Assembly: GCA_947575935.1 (NCBI GenBank)
Contig: CANPPM010000033.1
Span: forward strand, 1-13,599
Direction of reading: 5' to 3'
Origin: an uncultured Butyricicoccus sp.
GTDB taxonomy: Bacteria; Bacillota; Clostridia; Oscillospirales; Butyricicoccaceae
DNA length: 13,599 nucleotides
Below, in pieces: positions 1 through 7,084 of this stretch (the stretch's first letter is position 1; each line of letters starts with the position of its first letter). The translations under genes were made by a program, and so were the position numbers. Below the pieces are notes generated by a model. That model worked only from the letters and a program-made list of their open reading frames with translations. It ran no database searches and was not told where the DNA came from.

Positions 1-8
1 AAAGGGTA

Positions 9-35
9 TGCGCCGGCCTTTCTCCGGCCGGCGCA
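9..35 (-). terminator. GC-rich stem-loop downstream of the minus-strand operon, possible terminator
   Basis: A perfect 10-bp inverted repeat (TGCGCCGGCC at 9-18, its complement at 26-35) encloses a 7-nt loop. It lies about 70 nt past the stop of the last minus-strand gene. Read on the minus strand it is followed by ACCCTTT at the window edge, so any U-tract is weak or runs outside the window. It could be the operon terminator or a transcript-end stabiliser. The hairpin is certain; the function is inferred. Confidence 0.45.
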
Positions 36-51
36 GTCAGGCTGGCATCCA

Positions 52-93
52 GCGGAAGACGGCTTCTGGCAGCGCTGTCTTCCGCGTATTTTT
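52..93 (+). terminator. Stem-loop with T-tract, candidate intrinsic terminator for plus-strand transcription
   Basis: GCGGAAGAC (52-60) pairs perfectly with GTCTTCCGC (77-85) over a 16-nt loop, and TTTTT follows at 89-93 on the plus strand. This would stop transcription entering from the left and running against the oxidoreductase gene that ends at 105. On the minus strand the stem has no U-tract after it. A 16-nt loop is long for an efficient terminator, so the call is moderate. Confidence 0.4.
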
Positions 94-104
94 GCAGACG
101 CTGG

Positions 105-1136
105 TTAGCGGTGCACTTCGACCCAAGTGCCCGTACGGTTCGATTCCTCCATTGCGTCCAGGGTCAGAACGACCTCCAGGCCGTCTTCGCCGGTTACGAA
201 TGGTTCGGTGTCCTCTTCAATACAGCGGATAAATAACGCATCGATGTCGGTAATAACGGTTTCGCTCTGCGCTGGGTTGTGGGGAAAGTCGAAGGTTGCT
301 GTCGTCCCATTTTTGTATTCGACTACGACCGGATGATCTTCACGGTATAGGGTGATGACGCCTTCGGCGCCAAATAGCTGTGTGATGCGGTCATTGCCGC
401 TCATGCTGGTCCAGCTGTTGACGATCAATCCAACTACGCCGTTTTCCATCTCGACAATTGACATGGCATTGTCATCCAGCTCGATCAGGCTGCCGTCCGG
501 CATACGCTTGTCAAGTGTCGGTGTGTAGCTCAGGACCCGCTGGTAGCGCGCGCCGCAAATATAGTGCATCAGGTCAATGCGGTGGGAGCCAACGTCGCTC
601 ATTACGCCGCGTCCGCTCTGGGCACGGCTGAAATAACCGTTGTTGATGCCGTCCACCGAGGCATATTCTGGCCCTTTGATCCCTAGGAAGGTGCGGTAGG
701 TCAGCAGGCGGCCGATCTCGCCCTTTTCCAGCAGTTCCTTGGCCTTGATATGCGGGTCATAACGGCGCTGGTTGTGGGAAACCATCAGTTTTTTGCCTGA
801 GGCTTGTGCGGCGGCCACCATCTGGCGTGCATCCGCCGCGTTTGCGGCCATTGGCTTTTCACACAGCACATGCTTGCCGGCCGTAAGCGCCTGTATAGTT
901 AGGTTGCAGTGTGAACGGGTGGGCGTACAGATGACTACTGCGTCGATCATGGGGTCGGAGAGCGCCGCTTCTAACGTTTCATAGGCTTTGCCGCCATATT
1001 TTTCTGCCGCCTGTGCGGCACGCCCGGGGGCGCCGTCAAAAAAGCCGTATACCTGTGCGTGCGGATTGGCGGAAAGTGCGGGGATATGCCGCAGCCCGGC
1101 AATGCCGCCGCAGCCGATGATCAATACATGAACCAT
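105..1136 (-). CDS. Gfo/Idh/MocA-family NAD(P)-dependent oxidoreductase, last gene of the liv operon
   Basis: A 343-residue cytoplasmic dehydrogenase of the Gfo/Idh/MocA family, whose members oxidise or reduce sugars, inositols and related polyols with NAD(P). An N-terminal Rossmann fold shows GCGGIA at residues 8-13. The family's catalytic lysine is in CEKP (K94), and the second conserved motif is D181-V-G-S-H185. The length is normal for the family. The ATG at 1136 is chosen because GGAGGAAA precedes it by four bases and the GxGxxG fold begins at once; an upstream in-frame ATG would add 14 unrelated residues. The gene starts 13 nt after the livF stop, so it is very probably co-transcribed with the transporter and may act on the imported compound. 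The substrate cannot be read from the sequence. Confidence 0.9.
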   Translation of the reverse strand: MVHVLIIGCGGIAGLRHIPALSANPHAQVYGFFDGAPGRAAQAAEKYGGKAYETLEAALSDPMIDAVVICTPTRSHCNLTIQALTAGKHVLCEKPMAANAADARQMVAAAQASGKKLMVSHNQRRYDPHIKAKELLEKGEIGRLLTYRTFLGIKGPEYASVDGINNGYFSRAQSGRGVMSDVGSHRIDLMHYICGARYQRVLSYTPTLDKRMPDGSLIELDDNAMSIVEMENGVVGLIVNSWTSMSGNDRITQLFGAEGVITLYREDHPVVVEYKNGTTATFDFPHNPAQSETVITDIDALFIRCIEEDTEPFVTGEDGLEVVLTLDAMEESNRTGTWVEVHR

Positions 1137-1149
1137 GATATTTCCTCCG

Positions 1150-1857
1150 TTACATTCCGAGATATGCTTTTTGTACATCTTCCGAAACCAGCAGTTCGGC
1201 CGCTGTCCCGCTTAGTACGATCCGCCCGGTTTCCAGCACATAGGCGCGGTCGGAGATCCGAAGCGCGACGCGTGCGTTCTGTTCAACCAGCAGAACGGTG
1301 GTTCCAAGATCGCGGATGCGCTGAATCAGTGCGAAAATCTCTTTTACGATCAGCGGTGCAAGTCCCATGGAGGGCTCGTCCAGCATCAGCAGCCGCGGTT
1401 TGCCCATCAGCGCGCGACCGACGGCAAGCATCTGCTGCTCGCCTCCTGACAGCGTCCCTGCCGCCTGTGCGGCGCGCTCTTTCAGACGGGGGAACAGTTC
1501 ATAGACGGTTTCAAGCGTTTGCTGGTTCGTCTCATTTGTCTGCAGGTAGCCGCCCATCATCAGGTTGTCAAGCACTGAGAAGTCGGGGAACACCTGCCGT
1601 CCTTCTGGAGAGAGTACAATGCCGTTCTTGACCCGCGCTTGGGTTTCCCAACGTGAGATATCCTGCCCGTTCAGCAGAATTTTGCCGCCGTTCAGCTCTT
1701 TGAGACCGGCGATCGTATGCATCGTGGTGGTCTTGCCCGCGCCGTTGGCGCCGATCAGGGTGACGATTTCGCCCTCGTTGACCTCGAAGGAGATGTCGCG
1801 CAGCGCGTTGATGCTGCCATAATTGGACACCACCTGTTCCAGCTGCAGTAATGCCAT
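1150..1857 (-). CDS. livF: Branched-chain amino acid-type ABC transporter ATP-binding protein LivF
   Basis: A 235-residue ABC ATPase of the HAAT (branched-chain amino acid) family, which powers import together with LivG. Walker A is GANGAGKTT (residues 36-44), the LivF-type PEGRQVF segment is near residue 84, the signature LSGGE is at 136-140, and Walker B LLMLDEP is at 156-162. VEQN (191-194) puts Gln where many ABC ATPases have the switch His, which is usual in LivF. The ATG at 1857 lies three bases after the livG stop. Its ribosome binding site GGAGGAGG lies inside the 3' end of livG, so the two are translationally coupled. Nothing looks damaged. LivF families also serve amide and urea importers, so the name does not prove a leucine substrate. 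Confidence 0.93.
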   Translation of the reverse strand: MALLQLEQVVSNYGSINALRDISFEVNEGEIVTLIGANGAGKTTTMHTIAGLKELNGGKILLNGQDISRWETQARVKNGIVLSPEGRQVFPDFSVLDNLMMGGYLQTNETNQQTLETVYELFPRLKERAAQAAGTLSGGEQQMLAVGRALMGKPRLLMLDEPSMGLAPLIVKEIFALIQRIRDLGTTVLLVEQNARVALRISDRAYVLETGRIVLSGTAAELLVSEDVQKAYLGM

Positions 1858-1860
1858 ACG

Positions 1861-2628
1861 TCAATCCTCCTCCTTCCCCAGATAAGCCTCGATGACCTTG
1901 GGGTCGCTGCGCACCTGCGCCGGTTCGCCCTCGGCAAGCATCTCGCCGTAATTGAGCACGTATAGGCGCTCACAAACGTTCATTACAAATTTCATATCGT
2001 GCTCAATCAGAAGCACGGTATAGCCCAGCTGCTTGAGCTGACGCACCATGCCGAGCAGCTCGGCGGTTTCCTGCTCGTTCATCCCCGCGGCGGGTTCGTC
2101 CAGCAGCAGCAGCTTGGGATTGGTTGCCATGGCCCGCGCAATTTCCAGGCGGCGCTGTTTGCCGTAGGGCAGGCTGGTTGCCAGCGCAAAGCGGTCGTCC
2201 CACAGCTCCATTAGGCGCAGGATTTCCTCGGCGCGGTTGCGGCATTCGGCTTCCTCCCGGCGCTTTTTGGGCGTATGGAAGACTGCGTCAATCACGTTGG
2301 CACTGGTGTGCCCGTGCATGCCGAGCAGTACGTTGTCCAGTGCGCTGAGCTTCGGGAACAGCCGAATATTTTGAAAAGTGCGGGCGAAGCCCAGGCGTGC
2401 GATCCGGTAGGGCTTCATGCCGGTGATGTCTTGCCCATCCAGCGCTACGCGCCCCTCAGTCGGCGTATAAATGCCGGTGATGATATTAAACAGCGTGGTC
2501 TTGCCTGCGCCGTTCGGGCCAATAATGCCCACGATTTCGCCCGGCTCAATATGAAGGTTAATATCGGACAACGCGCGCAGGCCGCCGAATTTTTGGGTGA
2601 CGCCGGTGACTGTCAGGATGCTGCTCAC
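1861..2628 (-). CDS. livG: Branched-chain amino acid-type ABC transporter ATP-binding protein LivG
   Basis: A 255-residue ABC ATPase, partner of LivF. Walker A GPNGAGKTT is at residues 37-45, the Q-loop RTFQ at 83-86, a degenerate signature LPYGKQRR at 153-160 as is usual in LivG, Walker B LLLLDEPAAG near 173-182, and the switch His in IEHD (H210). The start is GTG at 2628, and the GTGA overlap with the livM stop (2625-2627) shows translational coupling. A G-rich Shine-Dalgarno (AAGGGGGG) lies in the end of livM. No internal ATG fits better because the first beta strand begins at residue 4. It assembles with LivF on the cytoplasmic face of LivH/LivM. Confidence 0.93.
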   Translation of the reverse strand: MSSILTVTGVTQKFGGLRALSDINLHIEPGEIVGIIGPNGAGKTTLFNIITGIYTPTEGRVALDGQDITGMKPYRIARLGFARTFQNIRLFPKLSALDNVLLGMHGHTSANVIDAVFHTPKKRREEAECRNRAEEILRLMELWDDRFALATSLPYGKQRRLEIARAMATNPKLLLLDEPAAGMNEQETAELLGMVRQLKQLGYTVLLIEHDMKFVMNVCERLYVLNYGEMLAEGEPAQVRSDPKVIEAYLGKEED

Positions 2629-3620
2629 TGCGCCCCGCCCCCCTTCTGTTCTTTCCGCTGCTGTACCCGCTGGCGGATATACTGAAAGTTTACATTGCCC
2701 AGGATGCCGTCCGGCTTGACCATCATCAGGATCACAATGATCAGGCCGTAAACCAGATTGCGGTATTCAGCCAGCGCACGGATGGTTTCGGGCAGGATAA
2801 TCAGGATGGATGCGCCCAGGATGGTGCCCGGGATGGAGCCTAGCCCGCCAAAGATCGCCATGACCAGCATATCGGTCGAAGCGGCGGTCGTAAAGCCGGA
2901 AGGATCGATAAAATTGATATAGTGTGCGTAGAATGCGCCTGCAACGCCAACGATCATGGTAGAAAGGATAAAGACCATGATCTTGTATTTTACTACGTTT
3001 ACACCCATTGCGGCGGCCGCTAGGTCGTCGTCACGGATGGACATGATGGCCAGCCCGACGCGTGAATGAACGACCGAAAATATGAGCAGCGCGGAAAGGA
3101 TCACCAGTACTAGCATAACATAATAGATCTGCCGGTTAGAGGAGAGGTCAATGCCAAAGAAATTGGGGGAAGGGATGCCGGCGATGCCCAGCGGGCCGCG
3201 CGTCAGATCCATCCAATTCATTTCAATCAGCCGGACAATCTCGCCGAAGCCCAGCGTTACAACGGTCAGGAAATAGCCTTTCAGCCGCATGGTGGGCAGT
3301 GCAACCAGCAGGCTCAGCACCCCGGCTGCCAGCGCGGATGCCAGCATGCACAGCCCCATACCAAGCCCCAGCCTGGTGGACAGGATAGCGGCGGTGTACG
3401 CGCCGATCCCCCAAAAGGCGGCTTGGCCAAGTGTCATCATACCAAGAAAGCCGGTGAGCAGATTGATGCTCAGTGCGATCATGACATACATCATGCAGAC
3501 GGTCACGATACGCAGGATATAAGAGGAGGAGAAGACCCAGGGGAAGAGAATCAGCGCAGCGACTAGGGCTACGGCGATTTTGCCCATGTTGCAGGCGACG
3601 GTTTCCAGAAATTTATTCAT
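2625..3620 (-). CDS. livM: Branched-chain amino acid-type ABC transporter permease LivM
   Basis: A 331-residue integral membrane permease with about eight to ten hydrophobic helices and the conserved LivM loop GMMTLGQAAFWGIGAY at residues 60-75. A second recognisable block, GYFLTVVTLGFGEIVRL, follows a 'PTMRLKG' lead-in as in the family. The ATG at 3620 is preceded by AAGGGAGG with ordinary spacing. It starts 15 nt after the livH stop and overlaps livG by four bases. LivM pairs with LivH to form the channel through which the bound solute enters. The C-terminal tail is basic and glutamine-rich, which is unremarkable. Confidence 0.93.
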   Translation of the reverse strand: MNKFLETVACNMGKIAVALVAALILFPWVFSSSYILRIVTVCMMYVMIALSINLLTGFLGMMTLGQAAFWGIGAYTAAILSTRLGLGMGLCMLASALAAGVLSLLVALPTMRLKGYFLTVVTLGFGEIVRLIEMNWMDLTRGPLGIAGIPSPNFFGIDLSSNRQIYYVMLVLVILSALLIFSVVHSRVGLAIMSIRDDDLAAAAMGVNVVKYKIMVFILSTMIVGVAGAFYAHYINFIDPSGFTTAASTDMLVMAIFGGLGSIPGTILGASILIILPETIRALAEYRNLVYGLIIVILMMVKPDGILGNVNFQYIRQRVQQRKEQKGGGAQ

Positions 3621-3635
3621 ATTCAGCCGCCTCCC

Positions 3636-4514
3636 TTAGACCTTATTGATTTTCTTTTTGCCGAACAGTCCGGCAGGCTTGAACAGGATTACCAGAATCA
3701 GAATTGCAAATGCAATTGCATCGCGATAGCCGGAGCTGATATAGCTTGCGCCCAGTGTTTCAAACAGGCCGACCAGCAGCCCGCCGACCATTGCGCCCGG
3801 CAGTACGCCTACGCCGCCCAGTACGGCCGAAGCCATGGTCTTCATGCCGACGGTAAAGCCGGCGTTGATGTCGATGGACTGATAATACATGCCAACCATC
3901 GTGCCTGCTACAGCGGCAAGCATCGAAGAGATGAAGAAGGTGAGCGCAATGATCAGGTTCACATTGATGCCCATCAGCCGGGCCGCATCGGCGTTCTGTG
4001 CGGTGCAGCGCATGGCCTTGCCGAGTTTGGTGCAATAGGTGAGCAGCGAGAGCAGAACCATCAGGAGGATCGCCACAGCCAGGATTACGAGTTGGCTGGA
4101 ATTGACGGCAGTCTCTCCAATATAGAACCGTCCGAAGTCGATCATGTTGGGGTAGGGCTTGGTCTGGCTGCCGAAAAATAACAGGATCACATTATCAATG
4201 ACCGTAGCGATGCCCATGGTAGCGATCAGCCCGGTGAGCTTGGGCGCCTTTTTGGCGCGCAGGTGGGAAAGTACGATGCGGTCCATGGCAAAGCCAACCA
4301 CACCGGTGAGGAGAATACTTAAGACAAACGCTAGGAGGAAATGTCCGCCCATCCCAAGATAGAGCATCAGGGTGATATATCCGCCCAGCATATAAATTGA
4401 GCCGTTCGCGAAGTTAATCAGCTCCAGCACGCCGAATACCATCGTAAAGCCGATCGCAACCAGCGCATAGGTGCTGCCAATCGTCAGACCGTTCAGGATT
4501 TGCTCCAGCAGCAT
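3636..4514 (-). CDS. livH: Branched-chain amino acid-type ABC transporter permease LivH
   Basis: A 292-residue membrane permease with the canonical LivH N-terminus: an 'ILNGLTIGSTYALVAIGFT' run at residues 6-24 and LINFANG at 32-38. The central GKAMRCTAQNADAARLMGI segment and the C-terminal GxLxGLxET block are also typical. The ATG at 4514 is preferred over an in-frame ATG at 4538: the shorter form matches the usual N-terminus, and AGGAAGG stands before it. The longer form would add MKKGRCET. It follows the URO-D-family gene after a 98-bp gap that carries two GC-rich hairpins, and it leads the tightly coupled permease/ATPase block. Confidence 0.92.
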   Translation of the reverse strand: MLLEQILNGLTIGSTYALVAIGFTMVFGVLELINFANGSIYMLGGYITLMLYLGMGGHFLLAFVLSILLTGVVGFAMDRIVLSHLRAKKAPKLTGLIATMGIATVIDNVILLFFGSQTKPYPNMIDFGRFYIGETAVNSSQLVILAVAILLMVLLSLLTYCTKLGKAMRCTAQNADAARLMGINVNLIIALTFFISSMLAAVAGTMVGMYYQSIDINAGFTVGMKTMASAVLGGVGVLPGAMVGGLLVGLFETLGASYISSGYRDAIAFAILILVILFKPAGLFGKKKINKV

Positions 4515-4549
4515 CGTTTCGCACCTTCCTTTTTTCATTAAATTTGCAT

Positions 4550-4598
4550 TTCCCCCGGCCGCGGGCCGGGGGAAGCATTGGCCGGGGCGTAGCGCCCC
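4550..4598. other. Two GC-rich stem-loops between the URO-D-family gene and livH
   Basis: The first is an 11-bp perfect stem (TTCCCCCGGCC at 4550-4560, its complement at 4564-4574) with a 3-nt loop. The second is a 6-bp stem (GGGGCG at 4584-4589 with CGCCCC at 4593-4598) and a 3-nt loop. Neither is followed by a U-tract on either strand, so they do not look like ordinary intrinsic terminators. In the operon mRNA they may act as processing or stability elements that set expression of the upstream genes apart from livHMGF. The structure is seen; the role is inferred. Confidence 0.55.
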
Positions 4599-4612
4599 TG
4601 GGATGGGGTGTC

Positions 4613-5668
4613 TTACTTTGCGAGGCCTTCCTCAAGTACAACCTCCTGCATCAGTGTAAAGACATAGCGGTCGACATCCATCGGCAGCGCGCAGCCGGGC
4701 GCGAAGATAAAGCGATAGTCTCCGCATTCTTCCAATGCGGTCAGCAGGCGGCGGCGGAGGACGTCCTTGATTGCCTCACGGTCGTTTTCCGCATTGTGGA
4801 AATCGTGGTGCTGGTCAATGCCGCCGATCAGGATCTTGTCGGGGTACAGTTCGCGGACCTTCCGGATGGGGGTCAGGCGTGACATGTCCTCGATCTGGGT
4901 GCAGCTCTCCCAGTTGAGCGCCTGAATCCCCTCGTAGTCGGCAAACGCCTCAAACTGAAGGTTTTCACAATAATGGATGTGCAGCATATTGAACCAGGTG
5001 CGGTCCTTGATATAGCGCATCAGCTCTTTATCGTAGGGATGGCAGAATTCATCCATTTGGGCCTTGGAAATCAGGCTGCTGCAGGCCCATTGGGTGGAGA
5101 CAAAGAAACCGTCCACGCCTGCGTCAAGCATCCGGTCCATCAGCCGTTTGTTGGTTTCAAGCAGTGCTTCCAACGCGCGGTGGACCTCCTTGGGATGGTC
5201 GGCCATCATCTGGATTGCAGGGCCGGGCACCGTCGAGCGCATCATCTCCTGCATCCAGGTCAGCGGGGTAAAGATGGTCCCAAGCACGGGGATAGAGCCA
5301 TTATAATGCGTGCATACGTTTTGTGCAATAGCGATTTCGCGTTGAAATACCGGGTTTTCATCCGGGTTGAGAACCGGCAGCTTTCCCAGATCTTCCGCGC
5401 CGTGTACCGGATAATCGAGGAACTCGCCTGACCATTCTTTCGGGTCGTTGCGCCAACGGATTTTTGCACCATAGGCCTCGGCAAAATAATGGCCGTTCGA
5501 CATTAGCTTAATAAAATCCCAGCCGTTGTTATCCGTGAAATCAATGGTTGCCTTGGAAAAGTCTTTCACATGGCGGTCGACCATCGGCATATGCACCCAA
5601 CCGGATATCCCCACCCGGTCAACCGGCTTGTGCTCTGTCATTGCGCGGATGCGCTCTGCTTTTGTCAT
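4613..5668 (-). CDS. URO-D-family protein with a zinc H-x-C...C motif, probable corrinoid-type methyltransferase
   Basis: A 351-residue TIM-barrel protein of the uroporphyrinogen decarboxylase superfamily (usual length about 340). It starts with the family's KAERIRAMTEHKPVDRV run and ends with FAPGCALP near residues 322-329. It lacks the RQAGR arginine motif of true heme-pathway HemE. It does have H232-Y-C234 plus C326, the H-x-C...C zinc set of the methylcobamide:thiol methyltransferase branch (MtaA, MtbA, CmuA), where zinc activates a thiol acceptor. The role is therefore more likely methyl transfer than tetrapyrrole decarboxylation. The ATG at 5668 is chosen for its AAGGA site and because the 16 extra upstream residues look non-coding. 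It sits between the binding lipoprotein and the permeases, so it probably acts on the imported compound. No corrinoid-binding protein is in the window. Confidence 0.85.
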   Translation of the reverse strand: MTKAERIRAMTEHKPVDRVGISGWVHMPMVDRHVKDFSKATIDFTDNNGWDFIKLMSNGHYFAEAYGAKIRWRNDPKEWSGEFLDYPVHGAEDLGKLPVLNPDENPVFQREIAIAQNVCTHYNGSIPVLGTIFTPLTWMQEMMRSTVPGPAIQMMADHPKEVHRALEALLETNKRLMDRMLDAGVDGFFVSTQWACSSLISKAQMDEFCHPYDKELMRYIKDRTWFNMLHIHYCENLQFEAFADYEGIQALNWESCTQIEDMSRLTPIRKVRELYPDKILIGGIDQHHDFHNAENDREAIKDVLRRRLLTALEECGDYRFIFAPGCALPMDVDRYVFTLMQEVVLEEGLAK

Positions 5669-5698
5669 AGGAATCAGTCCTTCTTTCTGCTTTTTTGT

Positions 5699-5724
5699 CC
5701 CTGCACAGGGCCGCAAATTGCGGC
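5699..5724. other. Adjacent small palindromes between livK and the URO-D-family gene
   Basis: Two abutting dyads fill most of the 64-bp gap: CCCTGCACAGGG (5699-5710) and GCCGCAAATTGCGGC (5710-5724). On the mRNA they would fold just after the livK stop and before the next ribosome binding site, followed by an A-tract rather than a U-tract. A hairpin after a binding-protein gene often protects its mRNA, so that the binding protein outnumbers the permeases. That role is inferred here. Confidence 0.4.
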
Positions 5725-5732
5725 GTCTGCGA

Positions 5733-6947
5733 TTAATAGGGGGCGAACTCGCCGTCTTTTACCGTGTAGGTGAATACATCCTTAATGACGTTGTTGCCCT
5801 CGAAATGCATGGTTTTGCCGCAGGTGATTTCGATCGGTGAGGTCAGCATTTCGGCGACCAGCGCTTTGGGGTCGCCCGTGCCGACATTTCGCGCGGCAGT
5901 CATGGCGAGCATAGCGCTGTCGTATGCGGCAGCAGCGAAACCGTCGCACGGGGTATCGGGGTACAGCTCGTTATAGCGTTTTGTGAAATCCTTGAGGTAG
6001 TCGGAGTAATCGGCTACCGCCATGATGGAATCCAGATAAACCGGGGTCGTTCCTGCCAGCACGATGCCATTGGCCTTGTCGCCTGCAATGTCGAGGAATT
6101 CCTGTTTGAAGGCGTTGCCGGGCCCTGCGAGCTGTACGCCGTCCAGACCGATATTGCTGATCTGAATCAGGATGTTTGCAATGTCGTTGTATTCGCCGTC
6201 AATATACAGGATGCCGGGGTTGGCTGCTTTGATCTTGGAGATGATGGGGGTAAAGTCTTTCGTCTGCTGCGGGACAAAATTTTCGATCATAACGACCTTG
6301 CCGCCCAGCTCCTCATAGGTTTTTTTCAGAATGTCTGCACCGGTTACGCCCAGGTCGGTATTCTGGTGCATAATCGCGAGATCCTTGCCCTCAAAGTTTT
6401 GATACAGCATATTGGCCGTTGCCACGCGTTCCAGGTCGGCAACCGGGGAAATCGGGATCATCATATCGCCCATGCCAGGGAAATCGGGGTGCGATGTGTT
6501 GGGGGAGATCAGCGGCATGCTGGCCTTCTGATAGACCGGGGCTGCAGCCATGGAAACTGCGGAGCCAAACGAGCCGATTACCGCAAAGACATCCTTTTCG
6601 TCGATAATCTTGTTGGCCAGGTTAATGGCTTCCTTCTGGTCGCCCTTATCGTCGTTGATCTCCAAAATGACGTCGGTACCATCCAGGCCGCCGGAGGCAT
6701 TGAAGTCGTCCACTGCCATGGTGAGCGCATTCTGATAACTGATGCCGTATTGCATCAGGTTGCCGGTCAGTGGGATTGATACCGCAAGGGTGTGCTTGGG
6801 GTACTTGTCCGTGCCGGCGTCCGGGGTGCTGCCTGTGTTGGGGGTGCTGCCCGTATCTGCGGTTTTGCCCGCATTGTTGCTGCAGCCTGACAGCATGCCC
6901 GCCGCCAGAGCAGCCAGCAATACCATAGCAATTCTTCGTTTCATCAT
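5733..6947 (-). CDS. LivJ/LivK-type ABC transporter substrate-binding lipoprotein
   Basis: A 404-residue extracellular solute-binding protein of the leucine-binding (periplasmic-binding type I) family. A basic start (MMKRR), hydrophobic run and lipobox LSGC put the lipidated cysteine at residue 22. A low-complexity Gly/Ser/Thr/Pro linker (about 23-49, with two copies of TGSTP) tethers the two-lobed domain. That domain begins at LAVSIPLTG and shows the typical IGSFGSAVSMAAAPVY and LISPNTSHPDF ligand-pocket regions. The ATG at 6947 is chosen because AAGGAGG lies eight bases upstream; the ATG at 6965 would place the SD inside the gene. It feeds the LivHMGF complex encoded downstream. The ligand is unknown: the fold also binds amides, urea and aromatic acids. 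Confidence 0.92.
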   Translation of the reverse strand: MMKRRIAMVLLAALAAGMLSGCSNNAGKTADTGSTPNTGSTPDAGTDKYPKHTLAVSIPLTGNLMQYGISYQNALTMAVDDFNASGGLDGTDVILEINDDKGDQKEAINLANKIIDEKDVFAVIGSFGSAVSMAAAPVYQKASMPLISPNTSHPDFPGMGDMMIPISPVADLERVATANMLYQNFEGKDLAIMHQNTDLGVTGADILKKTYEELGGKVVMIENFVPQQTKDFTPIISKIKAANPGILYIDGEYNDIANILIQISNIGLDGVQLAGPGNAFKQEFLDIAGDKANGIVLAGTTPVYLDSIMAVADYSDYLKDFTKRYNELYPDTPCDGFAAAAYDSAMLAMTAARNVGTGDPKALVAEMLTSPIEITCGKTMHFEGNNVIKDVFTYTVKDGEFAPY

Positions 6948-6992
6948 GTTTGAATCCTCCTTCATTATAAATCCTTTGCTTCTTCTGGCTCC

Positions 6993-7009
6993 GTCTGGAA
7001 GCGCCAGAC
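6993..7009. other. Small stem-loop in the livK leader
   Basis: GTCTGG (6993-6998) pairs with CCAGAC (7004-7009) around a 5-nt loop. An overlapping alternative pairs TCTGGC (6984-6989) with GCCAGA (7003-7008), so two folds compete. It lies in the 137-bp gap between the Fe-S enzyme gene and livK, next to the larger dyad at 7021-7049. There is no U-tract. It may be a leader RNA fold, but nothing shows a specific role. Confidence 0.3.
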
Positions 7010-7020
7010 AGGGGCCTTTA

Positions 7021-7049
7021 TTTTAAATCCTTACAAGAGGGATTTAAAA
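7021..7049. promoter_or_regulatory. AT-rich 12-bp inverted repeat upstream of livK, candidate operator
   Basis: TTTTAAATCCTT (7021-7032) and AGGGATTTAAAA (7038-7049) form a 12-position dyad with one G-T mismatch and a 5-nt centre. T-rich sequence leads and A-rich sequence follows on both strands, the reverse of a rho-independent terminator. A protein-binding palindrome or mRNA structure is therefore more likely. It sits about 75-100 bp upstream of the livK start, where an operator or internal promoter could control the binding protein separately from the upstream enzyme. The dyad is seen; the function is inferred. Confidence 0.45.
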
Positions 7050-7084
7050 AGCGTGATGGGACGGCTCTGCGCGGTACGGGCGCG

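Noticed and set aside
6964..6969. A perfect TATAAT on the minus strand just before livK
   Set aside because: No -35 stands at a suitable distance, and the transcript would start inside the livK ribosome binding site.
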